A DNA stretch of 18,418 nucleotides from GCA-2746365 sp964651445 (GTDB taxonomy: Bacteria > Pseudomonadota > Gammaproteobacteria > SZUA-229), in the NCBI GenBank assembly GCA_964651445.1, contig CAZYYW010000042.1, positions 1 to 18,418 on the forward strand, written 5' to 3'. Each line of letters opens with the position of its first letter. Position 1 is the first letter of the stretch. This document shows positions 15,118 through 18,418 of this stretch, piece after piece. The notes under the pieces are model-generated. The model had not been told where the DNA came from. It was given only the letters and a program-made list of their open reading frames with translations, and ran no database searches. Both the position numbers and the translations under genes were made by a program.

Positions 15118-15267
15118 TAGGGCGTGTCAGTGTCAGCTTTTGGACAAAAGTGGGCATCGAATAAAAACTATTTTTGCGTCCTTCGCGGCGAATGTTTTTA
15201 TCTTTTTTGGAGGTCGGCTAAGCGCCAAAAGCCACTATCAGGTATTGGACACTATGAAATATCCTGG
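15118..15267. other. Convergent intergenic region with repeat copy
   Basis: These 150 bases separate two converging genes. They hold a small hairpin CTTTT-GGAC-AAAAG at 15137-15150, the dispersed repeat copy at 15172-15199, and CCAAAAGC at 15225-15232, which is the complement of GCTTTTGG at 15136-15143 and could pair with it over about 80 bases. No classical terminator with a T tract is seen. Confidence 0.4.
15172..15199 (+). repeat. Dispersed intergenic repeat, second clear copy
   Basis: TTTTGCGTCCTTCGCGGC followed by GAATGTTTTT. It matches the minus-strand copy at 4522-4550 over nearly its full length with one substitution and a small central difference. Both lie in non-coding DNA, more than 10 kb apart. 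Confidence 0.55.
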
Positions 15268-15534
15268 CTAACGTCTTCGTGAATCACGGTAGTCGTGGGT
15301 TTCAATGTCTACATCCTGTTGCACTTGCTCGCTACTGCATTCATAGACAATCTCGCGCCCCATAGCCGAGCCAACGTAGGCGTTTCCCGTCGCATTGGGC
15401 AATAATTCACACTTCACACTGTGAATGCCCTCGCCAAGCATCACTTCTATTTTATGCACTTGTTTGCTAAAAACAGTGACCTGCATGGTTTTATTGGTTT
15501 CAGTAATACGCACTTCTATTTTTTGTTCGCTCAT
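15268..15534 (-). CDS. Small beta-rich protein of unknown function
   Basis: An 88-residue protein with alternating hydrophobic and charged residues suggesting a compact beta fold, two Cys (residues 42 and 66) and an acidic then Arg-rich tail (DYRDSRRR). No signal peptide or membrane helix is present, so it is probably cytoplasmic. I chose the ATG at 15534 because AGGGG at 15542-15546 sits seven bases upstream. An in-frame start 111 bases earlier has no such support and adds a low-complexity stretch. It lies 151 bases downstream of the CD-NTase-like gene on the same strand with no clear terminator between them, so it may be co-transcribed with it. Family not recognised. Confidence 0.65.
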   Translation of the reverse strand: MSEQKIEVRITETNKTMQVTVFSKQVHKIEVMLGEGIHSVKCELLPNATGNAYVGSAMGREIVYECSSEQVQQDVDIETHDYRDSRRR

Positions 15535-15685
15535 AAATAAACCCCTGTCATCTTCAGTATAGACTACACCATTGTTGTTATTTATAACATCTTTTGCCGT
15601 CATCGATAGGGTAAGATGCAAAGCAGGAAAGCTTTGTACATACAACAGGTTAATAATTTTTTACTGGCGTGTGTAACCGGGCGGT

Positions 15686-16627
15686 TTAGTTTTGCTTGGT
15701 TAGTATCTTTAATGCTTCAACACCTTTTATGCCACTGTTTCTGGTTTTGCCAACAAGCATATCTAACGGTGTTGGAAACGCCTGAAGAAATAATTCCCTC
15801 CAGTTTTCCAGGGCCTTTTCAGTGTTACCGGCGTGTTCATAAGTGGTGGCTTTATCAGCTAATGAGTAAGATCTTTTAATTAGTTTCATCGCGCCAATTA
15901 AATCACTGATGTCGTTTAAGCCGCCTATCTGAAATTCCATATTAGCAGGGTCGTGTTTTTGAAAAACTACTTCCGCTACCGCTGCTTTAAACAGAAAACG
16001 CAGTGTTTCAGCATAATTTTTTATCTCATAAGACGACAGGATGTCGGTCACTACCAGCTCAAGATAATAGTCATTAAACAGATTTCCCGATACTCGGTTC
16101 CAGGTTTTTAACATGCGTACGACATGAATCAACCGTCCCTTGTGACGAACATTTTCAGTAACAAAATGTTCGTTGTATGCCCTTATATCGTACTTAACCC
16201 ATTCGTTATATGTCGCATGAGGTAGCATGTAGTTGTGGTTTGATAAGGCATATGCAGGATGTATTTTGTAATGAAAATTTTTTCCCGGGATCATCAAAAT
16301 ATTTTTATCTTTGAGCGCGTAAGCGTCAGGGAAATGTTCAATTAAAGCGTTGCGCAGTTTAGAAAAAATTCGCGAGGGGTCACTATATTTAACGTCGGAG
16401 TCACGAAATACCACCAGCATATCGACGATGCTACCCGGTAGGGGCGAAACAATTGTCTTGCGCGAGAAGGCACCGAATAAAACGGTACTGAAAGTGCTGA
16501 TATGTTGGCTTAGAAGTTGTTCGATATCTGCCTGACTTTGTGTGATCAAAGTATATTCAGTCAGCGGTAGCTCAGTGTTTTTTGCTAGCAGATCAAAAGC
16601 ATCATCAACCACTGGGTATTCGGACAT
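15686..16627 (-). CDS. CD-NTase-like nucleotidyltransferase, probably catalytically dead
   Basis: A 313-residue protein that resembles CBASS oligonucleotide cyclases (CD-NTase, SMODS-type), which make signal nucleotides on phage attack. The framework is clear: FGAFSRKTIVSPLPGS at 51-66 takes the place of the GS...R.T motif. It is followed by VDMLVVF at 68-74. The YMLPHATYNEW segment at 133-143 matches the family's Y-x-(I/L)-P...W. The helix RMLKTWN leads to YYLELVVTDIL at 187-197. The C-terminal AGNTEKALENWRELFLQAFP at 266-285 is typical. The active site looks broken: GS is GA, the first Asp of DxD is Ile67, and the third carboxylate position (three before P124) is Lys121; only Asp69 remains. 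The start is certain, with AGGAGGT at 16636-16642. It may act as a nucleotide sensor or scaffold. Confidence 0.78.
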   Translation of the reverse strand: MSEYPVVDDAFDLLAKNTELPLTEYTLITQSQADIEQLLSQHISTFSTVLFGAFSRKTIVSPLPGSIVDMLVVFRDSDVKYSDPSRIFSKLRNALIEHFPDAYALKDKNILMIPGKNFHYKIHPAYALSNHNYMLPHATYNEWVKYDIRAYNEHFVTENVRHKGRLIHVVRMLKTWNRVSGNLFNDYYLELVVTDILSSYEIKNYAETLRFLFKAAVAEVVFQKHDPANMEFQIGGLNDISDLIGAMKLIKRSYSLADKATTYEHAGNTEKALENWRELFLQAFPTPLDMLVGKTRNSGIKGVEALKILTKQN

Positions 16628-16635
16628 CGTCAGTT

Positions 16636-16642
16636 ACCTCCT
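16636..16642 (-). promoter_or_regulatory. Strong ribosome binding site of the CD-NTase-like gene
   Basis: On the minus strand this reads AGGAGGT, an ideal Shine-Dalgarno sequence eight bases before the ATG at 16627. It fixes the start and is the strongest such site in the window. The divergent kinase gene, by contrast, has none. Confidence 0.85.
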
Positions 16643-16842
16643 GTAGTGTATTTGAAATGAGCAAAGCGTGTAACATCCAACACACCAATAGCAACAAATG
16701 TATCTGTTGATAAATCGCAACTGTTACCTCGAAAAAACGCTTGCCTGCGCATGCTACGGTGTTGCCTGCTGAATAGTACGATCATACATCAGCATGCTAA
16801 AAAAGTTATGATAGGCAAGCAATTAACCTTTAATATAAAAAC
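16643..16842. promoter_or_regulatory. Divergent promoter region with repeated motifs
   Basis: The gap between the CD-NTase-like gene and the kinase gene contains repeated short words. GCATGCTA occurs at 16749-16756 and 16792-16799, and TTGCCTGC at 16741-16748 and 16762-16769. GCTTGCCT at 16739-16746 is complementary to AGGCAAGC at 16813-16820. These could be operator sites for a shared regulator. TAATAT at 16831-16836 is a -10-like box only six bases before the kinase ATG. Confidence 0.4.
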
Positions 16843-18060
16843 ATGCTGAAACAAATTAATATCGATATCGAAGACGCACTGGTATTTCTGCCGAGTGTGA
16901 AATTATTTATTAAACTCGATAATAGTGTAATTAGTGATATTAGCAAGCACATGAGCATGCATAGTTATGACGCTGGCGAACACTTGATAAAAAAAGGTGA
17001 GCCGGGCGAATATATGCTGGTTATCAAGCAGGGGTCGGTCAATGTCATTCTGGAAGATAAAACGATTGAGCTGGAAAAAGGCAACGTATTAGGCGAGATG
17101 GCTCTGCTATCGGGCAAACCGAGCAAGGCCGATGTTGTGGCGCAGACGGATACAGTGGTGCTGGCATTGCACCGTGATGATTTTCAGTTGTTGATGGAAC
17201 AACACGCAGAGTTGGCGACAGCTATGACCACGCTGATGAAAAGCCGGATGTTTGGTGCTGGCGGCATTAACCGTCTGGGTAAGTACAAAATACTTAGTCA
17301 GTTGGGTGAGGGCGGCATGTCGATTGTCTACAATGCACTGGATACCGAGCTGGGGCGTGAAGTCGCCATCAAAATGTTGAAGTATGAAATTGCTTCCAGA
17401 ACGGATTTCAAAAAACGTTTTAAGCAAGAAGCGGTGACCATCGCAAAACTAACGCATCCCAATATATTGCATGTTATCGAAACCATCGATGATTATTCGA
17501 CATCGTTTATTGTCATGGAAAAACTGGACGGCTATGATCTGAAATACTATTTGCAGGAACAAGGTGTCTTTAGTGCTAAACAAACCTGCGACATTATTAG
17601 TCAACTGGCATTGGCGCTCGAGTATGCAGGTAACAAACATAATGGTGGCATTATTCACCGTGATATTAAACCGGCTAATATCGTGTTGGACTACCAGGGT
17701 AATGTTAAGTTGATGGATTTTGGTATTGCCACCACCAGTGCTGCAGCCAACAAAAATTTTGAAGGCACCATACTGTATACCGCGCCGGAAGTGTTGCAGA
17801 AAAAAGATTTTGATTACCGTGTTGATGTTTATGCCTTGGCGGTAACAGCGTACGCCATGCTAACGGGAAAAACACCGTTCCGAGCGCCGACCATGCTCGG
17901 CATCGCGCAAAAAATTATTAAGCAAGAGCCGCAGGATATAAAAAAATTAGTGCCTGATGTTTCGAACGGCCTCGCTGAATTTATAAAACGGGCTTTAGTT
18001 AAAGACCCGAAGCAACGCATTGCGAGATGGAATGAAATACAGGCATTACTGGCACCGTGA
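16843..18060 (+). CDS. Ser/Thr protein kinase with N-terminal cNMP-binding-like domain
   Basis: A 405-residue cytoplasmic Hanks-type kinase with a sensor domain. Residues about 16-130 form a CRP/cAMP-binding-like beta roll (AGEHLIKKGEPGEYMLVIKQG, cited as AGEHLIKKGEPGEY; then GEMALLSGKPSKADVV at 84-99). The usual phosphate-binding Arg after Pro93 is Ser94, so cAMP may not be the ligand. The kinase domain at about 146-404 is complete: G-loop GEGGMS 155-160, Lys177 in VAIK, Glu196, HRDIKPAN 272-279, DFG 292-294, APE 314-316 and Asp328. It should therefore be active. No membrane helix is present. The frame ends at a TGA, but stays open in frame for 62 codons more (see 18061-18249). The start has no ribosome site. 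It is divergent from the CD-NTase-like gene. Confidence 0.9.
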   Translation: MLKQINIDIEDALVFLPSVKLFIKLDNSVISDISKHMSMHSYDAGEHLIKKGEPGEYMLVIKQGSVNVILEDKTIELEKGNVLGEMALLSGKPSKADVVAQTDTVVLALHRDDFQLLMEQHAELATAMTTLMKSRMFGAGGINRLGKYKILSQLGEGGMSIVYNALDTELGREVAIKMLKYEIASRTDFKKRFKQEAVTIAKLTHPNILHVIETIDDYSTSFIVMEKLDGYDLKYYLQEQGVFSAKQTCDIISQLALALEYAGNKHNGGIIHRDIKPANIVLDYQGNVKLMDFGIATTSAAANKNFEGTILYTAPEVLQKKDFDYRVDVYALAVTAYAMLTGKTPFRAPTMLGIAQKIIKQEPQDIKKLVPDVSNGLAEFIKRALVKDPKQRIARWNEIQALLAP

Positions 18061-18249
18061 AAAAGCCAAAAATTGGATTTAATTGCCAATGCTGATAAAG
18101 ATTTGGCGGTTGTGATAAAACTGAAAACAGCCGGTATTGATACGGCATTGTTGGTGCAAGAGCTTAATCAGGTATTAAAAATTCACCATGCCAATTATGA
18201 ACTGGAACTTATTGAAAGGGATAAACAGGAGTTGGATTTCATTTTGTAG
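18061..18249 (+). pseudogene. In-frame 3' extension of the kinase gene behind TGA
   Basis: After the TGA at 18058-18060 the same reading frame continues for 62 sense codons to TAG at 18247-18249. The encoded tail is protein-like (KSQKLDLIANADKDLAVVIK at its start, ERDKQELDFIL at its end), helical and charged, with codon use like the kinase. It has no ATG of its own and no ribosome site, so it is unlikely to be a separate gene. A hairpin follows the TAG directly. It is best read as the original C-terminus of the kinase, now cut off by a nonsense change (for example CGA or TGG to TGA), reached by readthrough, or split by a sequence error. The full frame would be 468 residues. Confidence 0.65.
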
Positions 18250-18275
18250 AGGCGGTGACTGATCGCCTTGTTTGA
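18250..18275 (+). terminator. Hairpin terminator candidate after the kinase frame
   Basis: A 7-bp stem, AGGCGGT (18250-18256) with ATCGCCT (18262-18268) and the five-base loop GACTG, contains one G-U pair and is followed by a weak T run (TGTTTG). It begins at the base after the TAG at 18247-18249. This makes that TAG, not the TGA at 18058, look like the natural gene end. Confidence 0.5.
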
Positions 18276-18358
18276 CAGGTGTTGCCTTTTGCCATGAATT
18301 TATTAAAGTTTGATTTTGAGTGTCTGTTCCTGGGCAGGAAGAGACGTTGGTCGTTATT

Positions 18359-18376
18359 CGTTTTTCGTTTTTCGTT
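18359..18376 (+). repeat. Short tandem CGTTTTT repeat
   Basis: Two full CGTTTTT units and a partial third (CGTT) occur in tandem in non-coding DNA near the window end. Probably a slippage-prone simple repeat; no function can be assigned. Confidence 0.5.
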
Positions 18377-18398
18377 AATAGCGTAAAGGCTTAAAACC

Positions 18399-18418
18399 AT
18401 GCGCTTTATCGATGACTA
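18399..18418 (+). CDS. Possible start of the next gene, cut by window end
   Basis: ATG at 18399 opens a frame reading MRFIDD before the window ends, with AAAGG at 18385-18389 at a usable distance. Twenty bases cannot establish a gene or family. Confidence 0.25.

Noticed and set aside
15535..15645. Longer form of the 88-aa protein with 37 extra residues
   Set aside because: No ribosome site for the longer form, Asn-rich low-complexity content, and a good AGGGG site before the ATG at 15534.
18058..18062. Programmed frameshift at the end of the kinase gene
   Set aside because: Careful counting shows the downstream coding stretch is in the same frame as the kinase, so the break is a stop codon and not a frameshift.
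15268..18249. A complete CBASS antiphage operon
   Set aside because: Only a cyclase-like gene is present, with a degraded active site; no phospholipase, nuclease, TM effector, Cap2 or Cap3-like gene is seen on its strand.

Overview
The window looks like chromosomal DNA of a moderately AT-rich gammaproteobacterium. This rests on gene content (PurT, MutM/Fpg, a DUF6524-type membrane protein, DUF481 and other outer-membrane barrels, PilZ, a Gld-like ABC operon) and on Gram-negative envelope signals (lipobox, barrel C-termini ending in Phe). I cannot fix the genus. No rRNA, tRNA, CRISPR array or complete insertion sequence was found.

Layout. (1) 1-2620: a minus-strand PilZ protein, then plus-strand mscS and a DUF481 outer-membrane protein, closed by a hairpin terminator that faces the next, convergent gene. 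(2) 2652-6006, minus strand: a DUF6524 membrane protein, mutM, purT and a small beta-barrel protein, probably one transcription unit. A 171-bp MITE with perfect 18-bp terminal inverted repeats and a CTAG target duplication has inserted directly behind the DUF6524 stop codon and ahead of mutM. (3) 6174-10150, minus strand: a four-gene, tightly packed operon of ABC ATPase, ABC-2 permease, GldG-like auxiliary protein and DUF4340 protein. (4) 10330-12384, plus strand: a hyuA-type hydantoinase/oxoprolinase subunit with no hyuB beside it. (5) 12572-15117, plus strand: three poorly characterised envelope genes: a lipoprotein, a small membrane protein, and a protein with a histone-H1-like Lys/Ala tail, one membrane span and a long methionine-core coiled coil. 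(6) 15268-18249: a minus-strand CD-NTase-like protein (CBASS cyclase family) and an 88-aa protein, divergent from a plus-strand Ser/Thr kinase with an N-terminal cyclic-nucleotide-binding-like domain.

The most unusual part is region 6. The CD-NTase-like protein keeps the family framework but has lost two of the three catalytic carboxylates, so it looks like a pseudoenzyme. The divergent kinase keeps all kinase catalytic motifs, but its nucleotide-binding-like domain lacks the usual phosphate-binding Arg. The kinase frame is interrupted by a TGA. It then stays open in the same frame for 62 more codons to a TAG that is followed at once by a terminator-like hairpin, which suggests a longer native protein, a recent nonsense mutation or readthrough. 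No recognisable CBASS effector lies in the window. A nucleotide- or ligand-responsive signalling pair is an inference only. The second notable item is the methionine-zipper membrane protein at 14227-15117, where 20 successive heptad a/d positions are filled, 12 of them by Met.
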